Of a DNA stretch of 64,000 nucleotides, positions 19,362 through 27,806 are shown piece after piece. The position numbers and the translations under genes are program-made. The notes beneath the pieces were generated by a model that saw nothing but the letters and a program-made list of their open reading frames with translations, was not told the DNA's origin and searched no databases. Within the stretch, counting starts at the first letter, position 1. The number at the start of each line of letters is the position of its first letter. This DNA comes from an uncultured Burkholderiales bacterium (GTDB taxonomy: Bacteria; Pseudomonadota; Gammaproteobacteria; Burkholderiales; Burkholderiaceae_C): NCBI GenBank assembly GCA_903820745.1, contig CAIJIT010000139.1:1-64000 (forward strand), given 5' to 3'.

Positions 19362-20141
19362 TCAGCGTCCCTTGAATTGCGGCTTGCGTTTCTCGGCGAA
19401 GGCAAGGCGGCCCTCGATCCGGTCTTCGCTGGAATAGAGCAGGCCGAAGGCGAGGCGTTCGGTCTCGATGGCCTGCTCCAGCGGCATGTCCTCGCCCTTG
19501 AGCACCATGCGCTTGACCGCCCGCACTGAAAGCGGCGCATTGGCCGCGATGGTCTGCGCGATCGCTTCGGCTTCGGCAAGCAGTTGCGCTTGCGGCAGCA
19601 CCTTGCTGACCAGGCCGATGCGCAAGGCTTCGGCGGCATTGCTGCGGTTGCCTGTCAGCAGCATCAGCATCGCATCCGAGCGGCCGATGAAGCGTGGCAA
19701 CCTGACCGTGCCGCCTGCGCCTGGCATGCTGCCGACCTTGACTTCGGGCAGCGCGAATTCGGCGTTCTCGGAACAGATGCGGATGTCACAGGCCAGGGCC
19801 AGCTCCATGCCGCCGCCCATGGCGAAGCCGTTGATGGCCGCGATCATCGGTTTGTCGGTGCTTAAATTGGCGATCAGCGAGGCGCCCGCCGGGTTGCCGA
19901 ACTGCTGTTGCGCGGCGCTGTTCTGGCTGGGCAAGGTCTTCTTCAAATCCGAACCGGTGCAAAAAGCCCGCGTTCCCGCGCCGGTCACGATCACCACCCG
20001 GATTTCGTCGTCGTCGCGCAGGCGATCCCAGCAGCTGTGCAGCAGCGCGCGCATTGCCGGGTCGACTGAGTTCATCGCTTCGGGGCGATTCAGCGTGACC
20101 GTTGCAACATGGTCCTTGAGTGTGATTTCGACGGTGGCCAT
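19362..20141 (-). CDS. Enoyl-CoA hydratase/isomerase family protein
   Basis: Crotonase-fold protein, 259 residues. The oxyanion-hole segment AMGGGMELALACDI is present, and both acid/base glutamates of hydratases are kept, E113 in GGGMEL and E133 in LPEVKVG, followed by PGAGGTVRLPR. This supports real hydratase activity, adding water to an enoyl-CoA to give the 3-hydroxyacyl-CoA that the following thiolase-like/DUF35 pair could split. It begins 16 bases after the CoA-transferase gene stop and is clearly part of the same operon. Confidence 0.91.
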   Translation of the reverse strand: MATVEITLKDHVATVTLNRPEAMNSVDPAMRALLHSCWDRLRDDDEIRVVIVTGAGTRAFCTGSDLKKTLPSQNSAAQQQFGNPAGASLIANLSTDKPMIAAINGFAMGGGMELALACDIRICSENAEFALPEVKVGSMPGAGGTVRLPRFIGRSDAMLMLLTGNRSNAAEALRIGLVSKVLPQAQLLAEAEAIAQTIAANAPLSVRAVKRMVLKGEDMPLEQAIETERLAFGLLYSSEDRIEGRLAFAEKRKPQFKGR

Positions 20142-20157
20142 AGCTTTCTTTCTGCCT

Positions 20158-21375
20158 TCAGGTCAGCGCGCCTTCACCGGCGAGCTGTTCGATTTCAATC
20201 CCGCTCAGGCCCAGCAATTCACGGCAGATTTCCTCGGTGTGCTGGCCGAGCATGGGTGCGGGCTTGGGCACGCCGGCGGCGCTGCGCGAAAAGCGGAAGG
20301 GCTGGGCGTTGTAGAGCGAGGGACCCATTTCAGGATGTTCCAGCGTCAGCCAATGGCCGCGATGGTCCAGTTGGGGATCCTGGATCACGTCGGCGGCATC
20401 GTTCACCGGCCCGGCGGGCACGCCCTGCGCTTGCAAGGCTGCGCTGAGCCCGTTGCGGTCCAGGCTTTGCGTTGCCTGGTTGAGTTGCTGATCGATTGCC
20501 TCGCGTTGTGCCAGTCGGCCGGAATTGCTCGCCAAAGCGGCGTCTTGCATCCAGGCCGGTGCGCCCAGCACCTTGCCCAGACCCTGCCATTGGGCGTCAT
20601 TCATCACGCAGATGGCAATCCAGCGGTCCTCGCCAGCGCAGCGGTAAGCCCCATAGGGCGCGGCATCGGGATGCTGGTTGCCGCGGGCCTGCTGGACATG
20701 GCCGTTGACGCTGAAGTCCAGCACGGCCGGGCCCAGCAAGGCGACGGTCGGCTCGGTTTGCGCCATATCGATGCGCTGGCCCTGGCCGCTGCGGCGCCGA
20801 TGACGCAAGGCCGCCAGGATCGCGAAAGCGGCATGGCAGGGGTTGGGAATATGGTCGGGATAGTTGGTCCCGGTGCCCGCAGGCTCGCGCCCCGGCAGGC
20901 CGGTCAGTTGCTGGATGCCGGTCACCGCTGCCATCGTGGCGCCATAGCCGAGGTAGTCTTTTTCCGGGCCGGTGCTGCCCTGCATCGACATCGCCAGATA
21001 GATGATGTCGGGCTTGATCTGCCGGACGGCTTCGTAACTCAAACCGAAGCGATCCATCACGCCGGGGGTGAAATTGTTGGCGATCACATCGCTCTGGCGG
21101 ATCAGCCTGGCAATCAGCTCGAGGGCGCGTGGATGCTTCATGTTCAAGGTCAGGCTGCGCTTGCTCGAGTTGCGGTCGGCAAAATAACCGCTGCGGTTCA
21201 AACCCTTGATGCCGTCCTTGTAAGGGGCGGCCAGACGCAGCGAATCGACCCTGGCGGCGCTCTCGATCTTCACCACATCGGCCCCGGCATCGGCGAGTAT
21301 CTTGGTCGTGTATGAGCCCGCACCGATCCAGGTGAAGTCGGTGACGCGGATTCCGGAAAGTGGCAATTTGCTCAT
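20158..21375 (-). CDS. CaiB/BaiF family CoA-transferase
   Basis: Family III CoA-transferase of 405 residues with the standard domain order: GIRVTDFTWIGAG at the N-terminus, then DAGADVVKIES, YFADRNSSKRSLTLNM, and TNYPDHIPNPCHAAFAILAAL, which holds the likely catalytic aspartate. Its start overlaps the stop of a second CoA-transferase gene upstream (TGATG at 21373-21377). Two adjacent, different CaiB proteins often form a hetero-oligomer, as in benzylsuccinate CoA-transferase, so this and the next gene may be two subunits of one enzyme. Confidence 0.91.
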   Translation of the reverse strand: MSKLPLSGIRVTDFTWIGAGSYTTKILADAGADVVKIESAARVDSLRLAAPYKDGIKGLNRSGYFADRNSSKRSLTLNMKHPRALELIARLIRQSDVIANNFTPGVMDRFGLSYEAVRQIKPDIIYLAMSMQGSTGPEKDYLGYGATMAAVTGIQQLTGLPGREPAGTGTNYPDHIPNPCHAAFAILAALRHRRRSGQGQRIDMAQTEPTVALLGPAVLDFSVNGHVQQARGNQHPDAAPYGAYRCAGEDRWIAICVMNDAQWQGLGKVLGAPAWMQDAALASNSGRLAQREAIDQQLNQATQSLDRNGLSAALQAQGVPAGPVNDAADVIQDPQLDHRGHWLTLEHPEMGPSLYNAQPFRFSRSAAGVPKPAPMLGQHTEEICRELLGLSGIEIEQLAGEGALT

Positions 21376-22625
21376 CAGATCACCGCTTGGCGCGAAAGAA
21401 GCTGTAGCTCGGCCTTGCTCAGTCCCAGCCCGGCATAGACCTGATCATTGTGCTGGCCCAGGGTCGGCGCCGCGCTGCTCATGGCCCAGGGCGTCAGCGA
21501 CAACTGATAGGGCGCGCCGGGCATCACCGCCGGCCGGGCCAGACCCGGCTCCATGCTGTCGACGAAAAAACCGCGAGCCTGCAATTGCGCGCTCGCGACC
21601 AGGTCTTCAGTCGTGTTGATGGCAGCCGCCGGCACATGGCGGCGCTGCCCCTCGCGGTACAGATAGGCTTTGGTTCTGGTTCTGGCCCAGCTGCCGAAAA
21701 CTTCCATGAAGATGTCCTTGGCCTGCTCGGACTCCAGGTAGGCGATTTGCAGCCATTCATCGCCGCCAAGCCGCTCGACGCCGGGCGCTTTTTCGTCGAT
21801 CAGCCATTGCAGGGTCAAACCCCAGAACCGGTTCGCACCGATACCGCCGGCCATCATGTAGACATGACCATCCAGGCATTCGTACACGCCGGTGCCGGCG
21901 AAACGCTGGCGACCGGCATAGCGCTTGCGGATCGTGCCCTCGAGGTCGTAGAACTGGACCGCGTTTTCCATCGCCAGCACCATGCATTCCTGCATCGACA
22001 CATCGACATGCTCGCCCTGACCGCTGGCCTCGGCCTGCGTCAGCGCCAGCATCGAGGCGACTGCGCCGAACATGCTGGATCCCGAGATCGCCTGGTCGCC
22101 GAAAGCGCCGATCGGCGCTGAATCCGGATAGCCGCCCAGATACAGAAAACCGCCAGTGGCCAGCCCGATCAGATCTTCGCCTTCGTACTGCGCATATGGG
22201 CCGGTCTGTCCGAACGCGGTGATGCTGGTGACGACCAGCGACGGCCGCAGCAAGGCCAGCGCCGCATAGCCGCAACCGATGGCGGCCAGTTCGCCCGGCC
22301 GTTCGCATTCGATCAGCAGGTCGGCGCTGGCGACCAGCCGGCGGAACAAGGCCTGCCCGGCGCTTTGCTGCAGATCCAGCGTGATGCCGCGTTTGCTGGT
22401 GTTGAAGTAGGAGAACGACAAGCTGGGCTGACCTTCGCCGGCGCTGCGGGGCGAGCCATGGCGCGTGGCAGCGCCGCGAGGCGGCTCGACCAGGATCACC
22501 TCTGCGCCCAGTTCAGCGTACATCTTGCCGCAATACTGGCTGCGCGGATGGGCCAGTTCGATGACCCTCAGACCTTCCAATGCGCGCGGCGCGGCAGCGG
22601 CGGGTTTGGCCATGACTGAGGGCAT
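21375..22625 (-). CDS. CaiB/BaiF family CoA-transferase, second subunit or paralogue
   Basis: Family III CoA-transferase of 416 residues. It shows LEGLRVIELAHPRSQYCGKMYAELGAEVILVEPP at residues 20-50 in two parts, YFNTSKRGITLDL, and GAFGDQAISGSSMFGAVASM with a candidate catalytic aspartate. The start at 22625 overlaps the MmgE/PrpD stop by one base (TGATG); the frame is open further upstream, but that part is antisense-like noise within the previous gene. Next to the CoA-transferase at 20158 it probably forms a two-subunit enzyme that activates the operon's acid substrate. Confidence 0.89.
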   Translation of the reverse strand: MPSVMAKPAAAAPRALEGLRVIELAHPRSQYCGKMYAELGAEVILVEPPRGAATRHGSPRSAGEGQPSLSFSYFNTSKRGITLDLQQSAGQALFRRLVASADLLIECERPGELAAIGCGYAALALLRPSLVVTSITAFGQTGPYAQYEGEDLIGLATGGFLYLGGYPDSAPIGAFGDQAISGSSMFGAVASMLALTQAEASGQGEHVDVSMQECMVLAMENAVQFYDLEGTIRKRYAGRQRFAGTGVYECLDGHVYMMAGGIGANRFWGLTLQWLIDEKAPGVERLGGDEWLQIAYLESEQAKDIFMEVFGSWARTRTKAYLYREGQRRHVPAAAINTTEDLVASAQLQARGFFVDSMEPGLARPAVMPGAPYQLSLTPWAMSSAAPTLGQHNDQVYAGLGLSKAELQLLSRQAVI

Positions 22626-24034
22626 CAGACCGGCTGGGCCGGGCTCGCAGCCTGGCCGTGAAAGAGGTTGACGATGTCGGTCAGGTCGCTGCAATGCTCG
22701 AGCTCGCGCAGCGCCGCGAAGGCCTGGCGCGCATCGCTGATCCCGGCCATGGCTGCGCAGTCGTCGAACTTGGCCGAGATGTCGTCCCAGGTCAGTTCGC
22801 GCGATGGGTGGCCGGGCGACTTGCCGACCCGGAGGCCGAATTTCCTGCCATCGTTCAGCTCCACATCGACTTCGACGAAGCCGCGCCCGCCCGAGCTGCG
22901 GGTGTCGAACAGCGGGTCGTCGTCGCGACAGCATTCATCTTCGAAGGCATCGATGCGTTCGAGCAAGGCGTGGATCGCCGGTCGCGCCACGGCTTCGTCG
23001 CTGAAGGACCAGAGCGTGTAGCCGCCATCGAGCAAGCCCGCGGCGAGCGGATATTGAAGGCTGAACTTGCCTTCGAGCCCGGTCAGCGGCTCTGGATAGG
23101 TCAACACCAGCATGCCGCCGGGCGGCATCCGGCATTCCAGCCGTCGCACATCATCGGCGCTGAAACCATGCTGTTCGCGCAATACCAGCACCGCGTCCAT
23201 GGCACGGTGCGAGGCATAGCAGCAGGCGAACTTTTTCAGCGCAATGCCGGGTTCCATGATGACCCAGGGTTTGCCGAGATTGCGGATGGCAACTTCCGGG
23301 TCGGAGCGCTCGACCCCATAGGCGGCATAGAAGCCGGATTTGGCTTCGAGCACATCGGGCGCTGCGCTGAGGCCGCAGATCGCCATCCGCACTGCCGCCA
23401 GCGCATTGCGCGCGGCCAGTCCGGTATGCAAGGGCTTGGTCATGGTGCCGAAATTGCGCCGCAAGCCGCTGGCCATTGACGCGGCGATGCCGAAAGCGGT
23501 CCGTGTCGTGGCGATGTCCAGGCGATAGGCCTTGGCCAGGGCGGCCAGCGCGGAAAAAATGCCCAGAGTGCCGGTGCCGTGAAAACCGCGGCCGTAATGG
23601 CCGACGGTGATGCCTTCAGCGATCCGCGCGCCGGCTTCAACGCCGATCACATAGGCTTCGATGAAGGCCTGACCGGTCAAGGGGTAATGGGCCAGGTCAG
23701 CGATCAGCGCCGCAACGATGATCGCGCTCGGGTGGGCCGGCATCATCGACAGGACATCGTCGAAATCCAGCGCATGGCCGAAGCTGCCATTGATCAGCGC
23801 GGCAGTTTCGGCGGCTGCATGCCGGGTGGTGCCGAGGATCGGCGACTGCCCGGATTCGTCCGACATCGCCAGATAGCGCAGCAGCGGTTCTTCGACTTCA
23901 CTGCCAGCCCCGGCCAGAATCACGGCAAAGGTATCGACGATGACCTTCTTGGCTTTTTCCACCGCGCCTTCAGGCAGGTCGGCGAAATTGCGCTCGCTGA
24001 TGAAACGCGCAACGGCTTCGGTCAATCCGGTCAT
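22625..24034 (-). CDS. MmgE/PrpD family protein, fourth copy
   Basis: Fourth MmgE/PrpD protein, 469 residues, and the first gene of the minus-strand operon under probable IclR control. Family segments are VIVDTFAVILAGAGSEV, HALDFDDVLSMMPAHPS with the conserved aspartates and histidine, TKPLHTGLAARNAL and KKFACCYASHRAMD. It is divergent from the IclR gene, with 137 bases between starts. A PrpD-like dehydratase ahead of two CoA-transferases suggests that an unsaturated acid is made or isomerised before CoA activation. Confidence 0.88.
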   Translation of the reverse strand: MTGLTEAVARFISERNFADLPEGAVEKAKKVIVDTFAVILAGAGSEVEEPLLRYLAMSDESGQSPILGTTRHAAAETAALINGSFGHALDFDDVLSMMPAHPSAIIVAALIADLAHYPLTGQAFIEAYVIGVEAGARIAEGITVGHYGRGFHGTGTLGIFSALAALAKAYRLDIATTRTAFGIAASMASGLRRNFGTMTKPLHTGLAARNALAAVRMAICGLSAAPDVLEAKSGFYAAYGVERSDPEVAIRNLGKPWVIMEPGIALKKFACCYASHRAMDAVLVLREQHGFSADDVRRLECRMPPGGMLVLTYPEPLTGLEGKFSLQYPLAAGLLDGGYTLWSFSDEAVARPAIHALLERIDAFEDECCRDDDPLFDTRSSGGRGFVEVDVELNDGRKFGLRVGKSPGHPSRELTWDDISAKFDDCAAMAGISDARQAFAALRELEHCSDLTDIVNLFHGQAASPAQPV

Positions 24035-24121
24035 TGTTTACTTTCCTGATGAACTGCGAGAAGCCTTGGCCGAGCCCAATCAATCAACCCAGACCCTGAT
24101 CGAAGTTTATGAGCGAAAGAA

Positions 24122-24133
24122 CGGCAGCTGCCG
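24122..24133. promoter_or_regulatory. Perfect 12-base palindrome, candidate IclR operator
   Basis: CGGCAGCTGCCG is a perfect palindrome in the divergent space between the MmgE/PrpD operon and the IclR gene. It sits directly before the putative -35 box of the IclR promoter. IclR proteins bind short palindromes near the promoters they control, so it could serve both directions. A palindrome of this base composition can also occur by chance in GC-rich DNA. Confidence 0.35.
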
Positions 24134-24135
24134 AA

Positions 24136-24163
24136 CTGACGGCTGCAAACAAGTCTATATAGT
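24136..24163 (+). promoter_or_regulatory. Putative sigma-70 promoter of the IclR gene
   Basis: A -35 like CTGACG (24136-24141) and a -10 TATAGT (24158-24163) are separated by 16 bases. The ATG of the IclR gene is at 24172, so transcription starting the usual 6-8 bases after the -10 would give an almost leaderless mRNA. The only ribosome-binding-like sequence is GGGA right before the ATG. Confidence 0.4.
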
Positions 24164-24171
24164 GGGAATCA

Positions 24172-24975
24172 ATGGAAGCCGCTTCAGCCAATGCCGATGT
24201 CGCCCTGGGCACCCAGGTGGTGCGGCGCGTGGCCATCCTGTTGCGCCTGCTGGCGGTGAATAACCGGATGGGCATGAGGCTGGTCGACCTTTACCGCAGC
24301 GCCCAGATCGAGCGCTCGACCGTGCATCGGCTGTTGCAGGGGCTGATCGCCGAGCGCCTGGTGGTGCAAAACCGCGAATCGAAGCGTTATTTTCTCGGCA
24401 TGGGGATTTACGAGATGGGGGTGGCAATGGCCCCGCCGTTTCAGTTGCGCGACCTTTGCCAGCCGCATTTGCTGGCGGTGGCCGAGCAGACCGGCGACAC
24501 GGTTTTTCTGAGCGTTCGCTCCGGTTTCGACGGGGTCTGCGTCGACCGCAAGGAAGGCCCTTTCCCGATCAAGGCCTTCGTGCTGGAGCCGGGTCGGCGC
24601 AGACCCTTGGGGGTTGGCGCCGGCAATATCGCCATTCTGAGCGGTCTGCCCAAGGACGAAATCGAACGCATCTGCCTGTCCAACCGCAGCCGTGTGGCCG
24701 AGCAATATGCCCGCTATACCGAGGCGGAACTGGCGCGGCGCATTGCTGAAACCCAGAGCCGCGGTTATGCCCTGACCGATGTGCTTGAGACCGTCGGCGT
24801 CAGATCGGTCGGCATGTGCATCCGCGATGCCCAGGGCCTGCCGGTTGCCGCCATCAGCGTGTCCACCCTGGCCTCGCGCTTGCAAGGAGAGCGCGTTGAC
24901 GAAGTCGTGGTTTTTCTGCGCGAAGCCGTCAGCACGATCGAACAGGAGTTGCTGCGGCTGCCCGCAAGCGTCTGA
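24172..24975 (+). CDS. IclR-family transcriptional regulator
   Basis: Dimeric DNA-binding regulator of 267 residues. The N-terminal winged helix covers about residues 15-75 (VVRRVAILLRLLAVNN, then IERSTVHRLLQGLIAERLV). The C-terminal effector domain of about 175 residues has GDTVFLSVRSGFDGVCVDRKEG and RRPLGVGAGNIAIL. The start at 24172 is needed for a complete helix-turn-helix. It is divergent from the eight-gene operon, which it most likely controls, and converges on fahA with only three bases between stops. The effector is probably a substrate or product of that operon. Confidence 0.93.
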   Translation: MEAASANADVALGTQVVRRVAILLRLLAVNNRMGMRLVDLYRSAQIERSTVHRLLQGLIAERLVVQNRESKRYFLGMGIYEMGVAMAPPFQLRDLCQPHLLAVAEQTGDTVFLSVRSGFDGVCVDRKEGPFPIKAFVLEPGRRRPLGVGAGNIAILSGLPKDEIERICLSNRSRVAEQYARYTEAELARRIAETQSRGYALTDVLETVGVRSVGMCIRDAQGLPVAAISVSTLASRLQGERVDEVVVFLREAVSTIEQELLRLPASV

Positions 24976-24978
24976 GTT

Positions 24979-26295
24979 TCAGCCCTTGGCTGGCAGCACG
25001 ATAGCGCTGCATTCACCCAGACCGATGCGCCTGGCGCCGGCGCGTTCGCAAAAGGCCTTCAGCGTCAATTCATCGCCATCAGCCAGAAAACTGCGGGTCT
25101 CGCCATTGGGCAATCTGATTGGCTGCTTGCCGCCCTGCGACTGCTCCATCAGAGACCCGGCCTGATCGGGCCTGGGCCCCGACAACGTGCCCGAGCCGAA
25201 CAGATCGCCAGGCTGAAGATTGCAGCCGCCCAGCGTGTGATGGGCGACCAGTTGTGCCGGCGTCCAGTAAGCAGCTTCGCTCGCATTGCCGCTGGACAGC
25301 CGCACCGCGGATTGGCCCGCTGCGCGCATCGCCGCAGTCTGCAGCCAGGCTTCGAGCTGGATGTTCAGCCCGCCCTGCAAACGGTCATTGGCGCCATCCA
25401 GATAAGGCAGCGGTTGCGGGTCGCCGGCCTGCCGCAGCAGCGGCGGCGCGCGGAACGGCGCCAGCGCCTCCATCGTCACGACCCAGGGCGACAGGCTGCT
25501 GGCGAAATTTTTCGCCAGGAAGGGGCCCAGCGGCTGATATTCCCAGGCCTGGATGTCGCGTGCCGACCAGTCGTTGAACAGCGTGACGCCGAACAGATGA
25601 TCCTCGGCGTCATCGATCGCGATCGCCTCGCCGAGTTGATTGCCAGCGCCGATCAGGAAGCCGAGCTCAAGTTCGTAGTCGAGGCGCTGGCTCGGGCCGA
25701 CAACCGGCACCTCGCCGCTGCCTTTGGTCTGACCAAGAGGCCGGCGGATCGGCTGGCCGCTGACAATGATGGACGAAGAACGCCCGTGGTAGCCGATCGG
25801 CACCCATTTGTAATTGGGCAGCAGCGGCGCATCGGGGCGGAACAGCCGGCCCACCGCCGTCGCATGGTGGATGCCGGCATAAAAATCGGTGTAATCGCCG
25901 ATTTCGCAGGGCAGCGCCATCTGCACGGCCTGCTGCGGCAGCAAGCAGGCGGACCATGCAGCCTGCTGCTGGCTGCCGGCCTTGAAGCCTTCCGACAAGG
26001 CCATTCTCAGCCCTTGCCGCGCTGTCTTGCCCAGCGCCATGAAGCGGTTCATATTGCCTGCGGCCAGCGCTTCGAGTGCGCCCTCCAAGCCCGCCGGCCA
26101 GCCTGGGCAGGCGGCGGCCTGCTTCAGATCGAGCAGTTGGTCGCCGATCGCCACAGCGGCGCGCAAAGTCCCGTCGGGCCCGCGAAAGCGTCCGAAAGGC
26201 AGGTTCTGGATCGGGAAATCGGTTTGCGGCTGATTGGCCGAATCGACCCAACTCTGCATTGCCGGGTCATGGCTGGCGTCAAGGTTCATCGTCAT
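24979..26295 (-). CDS. fahA: Fumarylacetoacetase
   Basis: Last enzyme of the homogentisate pathway, splitting 4-fumarylacetoacetate into fumarate and acetoacetate; 438 residues, about the length of the mammalian enzyme. The active-site segment DYTDFYAGIHHATAVGRLFRP carries the metal-binding aspartate and the catalytic histidine. ELELGFLIG provides the two glutamate ligands and LFNDWSARDIQAWEYQPLG the second aspartate. The ATG at 26295 overlaps the hmgA stop (ATGA); an ATG at 26289 is the alternative. No maleylacetoacetate isomerase gene is present in the operon. Confidence 0.95.
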   Translation of the reverse strand: MTMNLDASHDPAMQSWVDSANQPQTDFPIQNLPFGRFRGPDGTLRAAVAIGDQLLDLKQAAACPGWPAGLEGALEALAAGNMNRFMALGKTARQGLRMALSEGFKAGSQQQAAWSACLLPQQAVQMALPCEIGDYTDFYAGIHHATAVGRLFRPDAPLLPNYKWVPIGYHGRSSSIIVSGQPIRRPLGQTKGSGEVPVVGPSQRLDYELELGFLIGAGNQLGEAIAIDDAEDHLFGVTLFNDWSARDIQAWEYQPLGPFLAKNFASSLSPWVVTMEALAPFRAPPLLRQAGDPQPLPYLDGANDRLQGGLNIQLEAWLQTAAMRAAGQSAVRLSSGNASEAAYWTPAQLVAHHTLGGCNLQPGDLFGSGTLSGPRPDQAGSLMEQSQGGKQPIRLPNGETRSFLADGDELTLKAFCERAGARRIGLGECSAIVLPAKG

Positions 26296-27587
26296 TCCTG
26301 CTTGAAGTTGTCGGCCAGGCCATCCCAGCAATTGGCATAGCTGCGTTCGATTGCGCCGCAGTTGAGCGCGAATTCGGTCGGATGAAAACGCCAGCGGCTC
26401 TCGAACATGAAGGCTAGCGTGTTGTCGAGTTTTTGCGGCTGCAGCTGCGCTTTGCTGGCTTTGTCGAAAGCCGCCAGGTCAGGCCCATGCGGCACCATGC
26501 AGTTGTGCAGACTGATTCCGCCGGGCTTGAAGCCTTCGGGCTTGGCATCGTACTGGCCGGTGATCAGCCCCATCAGCTCGCTCATCAGGTTGCGGTGGTA
26601 CCAGGGCGGACGGAAGGTGCCCTCCATGACCAGCCAGCGCGGCGGGAAGATCACGAAGTCGCAATTGGCCGTTCCGGGTGTGTCGCTGGGCGAAGTCAGC
26701 ACGGTGAAGATCGATGGATCGGGATGGTCGAAACTGATCGAGCCGATGGTCATGAAATGCGCGGTGTTGTATTTCAATGGCGCCAGCGTGCCATGCCAGG
26801 CGACGACATTGAACGGCGTCGCTGCAGCGGCGGCGGTCCAGAGCGCGCCGCCATATTTCTTGACTATGTCGTAGCTGCCGGGTTCATCTTCGAAGGCTGC
26901 GACCGGTGCCTGGAAATCGCGCGCGTTGGCCAGGCCGTTGCTGCCGATGGGCCCGAGTTCGGGCAGGCGGAACGGCGCCCCGTAGTTCTCGCAGATATAG
27001 CCGCGCGACGGCCCGTCGACGTCGATTTTGAACGCCATGCCGCGCGGCAGCAGCGCGATTTCGCCGGGTGCGACTTCGAGGATGCCGAGCTCGGTGGTGA
27101 TCGTCAGCCGGCCTTGTTGCGGCACCAGCAGCATCTCGCCGTCGGCGTTGACAAAGGCGCGCCGGCCCATCGAGCGATTGACCAGGTAGAGATGGGCGGC
27201 GACGCCGGTCTGCGCATCGGCATCGCCATTGACGGCGATCGTGCGCAGGCCGTCGACGAAGTCCGCCGGTTCATCGGGTATCGGCAGCGGATGCCAGCGC
27301 ATCGGGTCGGGTGGCGCGGCGTGGCCGTCCTTGGCGCCGGTTTTGAGCCAGGGCTGGGCCAGCGCTGTATAGCCGCCGACCATCACCGAGGGCTGGCGCC
27401 GGTACAGCCAGCTGCGCAGATTGCTGTGCCGCGGCGCGGTGAAGGCGCTGCCCGACAGCAGTTCGGCATATAGGCCATGGGCGACCCGCTGCGGGCTGTT
27501 GCGGCCGATCGGCAATGCGCCGGCAACAGCCTCGCTGGCGAAGGAATTGCCGAAGCCGGATTGGTAGTCGAGCGGGTTTGTTTTCAT
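26292..27587 (-). CDS. hmgA: Homogentisate 1,2-dioxygenase
   Basis: Non-haem Fe(II) dioxygenase that opens the homogentisate ring to maleylacetoacetate; 431 residues, the usual length. The three iron ligands are seen at the expected spacing: histidine in PPWYHRN, glutamate six residues on in MSELM, and a histidine 36 residues after the first in CMVPHGPD. The N-terminus LDYQSGFGNSFASEA is also typical. The start overlaps the stop of the DUF2783 gene (ATGA) and the stop overlaps fahA, so the set is translationally coupled. Confidence 0.97.
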   Translation of the reverse strand: MKTNPLDYQSGFGNSFASEAVAGALPIGRNSPQRVAHGLYAELLSGSAFTAPRHSNLRSWLYRRQPSVMVGGYTALAQPWLKTGAKDGHAAPPDPMRWHPLPIPDEPADFVDGLRTIAVNGDADAQTGVAAHLYLVNRSMGRRAFVNADGEMLLVPQQGRLTITTELGILEVAPGEIALLPRGMAFKIDVDGPSRGYICENYGAPFRLPELGPIGSNGLANARDFQAPVAAFEDEPGSYDIVKKYGGALWTAAAAATPFNVVAWHGTLAPLKYNTAHFMTIGSISFDHPDPSIFTVLTSPSDTPGTANCDFVIFPPRWLVMEGTFRPPWYHRNLMSELMGLITGQYDAKPEGFKPGGISLHNCMVPHGPDLAAFDKASKAQLQPQKLDNTLAFMFESRWRFHPTEFALNCGAIERSYANCWDGLADNFKQE

Positions 27588-27796
27588 GCCGATTGCGCTA
27601 TCGTTTTAAGGGTGTTGGCGCGCGCTGCCTGCAGCGCCTGCTGGAGGACCGATTGCCGGCCGATATGGTTGGCCAACAGCAGCACCAGCTTGGCATTGAG
27701 TTGATGGCTGCTGGCGCTGTCGAGCTCGCGGTGGCTGTCGATCAGCGCTTCATAAAAGTCGTCGGCGGCTTCGAGATTCGGGTCGGTGATCAGCAT
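27584..27796 (-). CDS. DUF2783 domain small protein
   Basis: Small acidic protein of 70 residues, of the DUF2783 type, with no known function. The sequence is largely helical, beginning MLITDPNLEAADDFYEALIDSH and containing LNAKLVLLLANHIG. It has GAGGAA before its ATG, starts 10 bases after the flavin monooxygenase gene and overlaps hmgA. Its fixed place between a flavin monooxygenase and hmgA suggests a helper role for the monooxygenase, for example as a small regulatory or assembly subunit, but this is inference. Confidence 0.82.
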   Translation of the reverse strand: MLITDPNLEAADDFYEALIDSHRELDSASSHQLNAKLVLLLANHIGRQSVLQQALQAARANTLKTIAQSA

Positions 27797-27806
27797 CGCG
27801 AGTTCC

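Noticed and set aside
25237-26340. 367-residue plus-strand open frame
   Set aside because: Antisense shadow of fahA, whose active-site residues are all visible.
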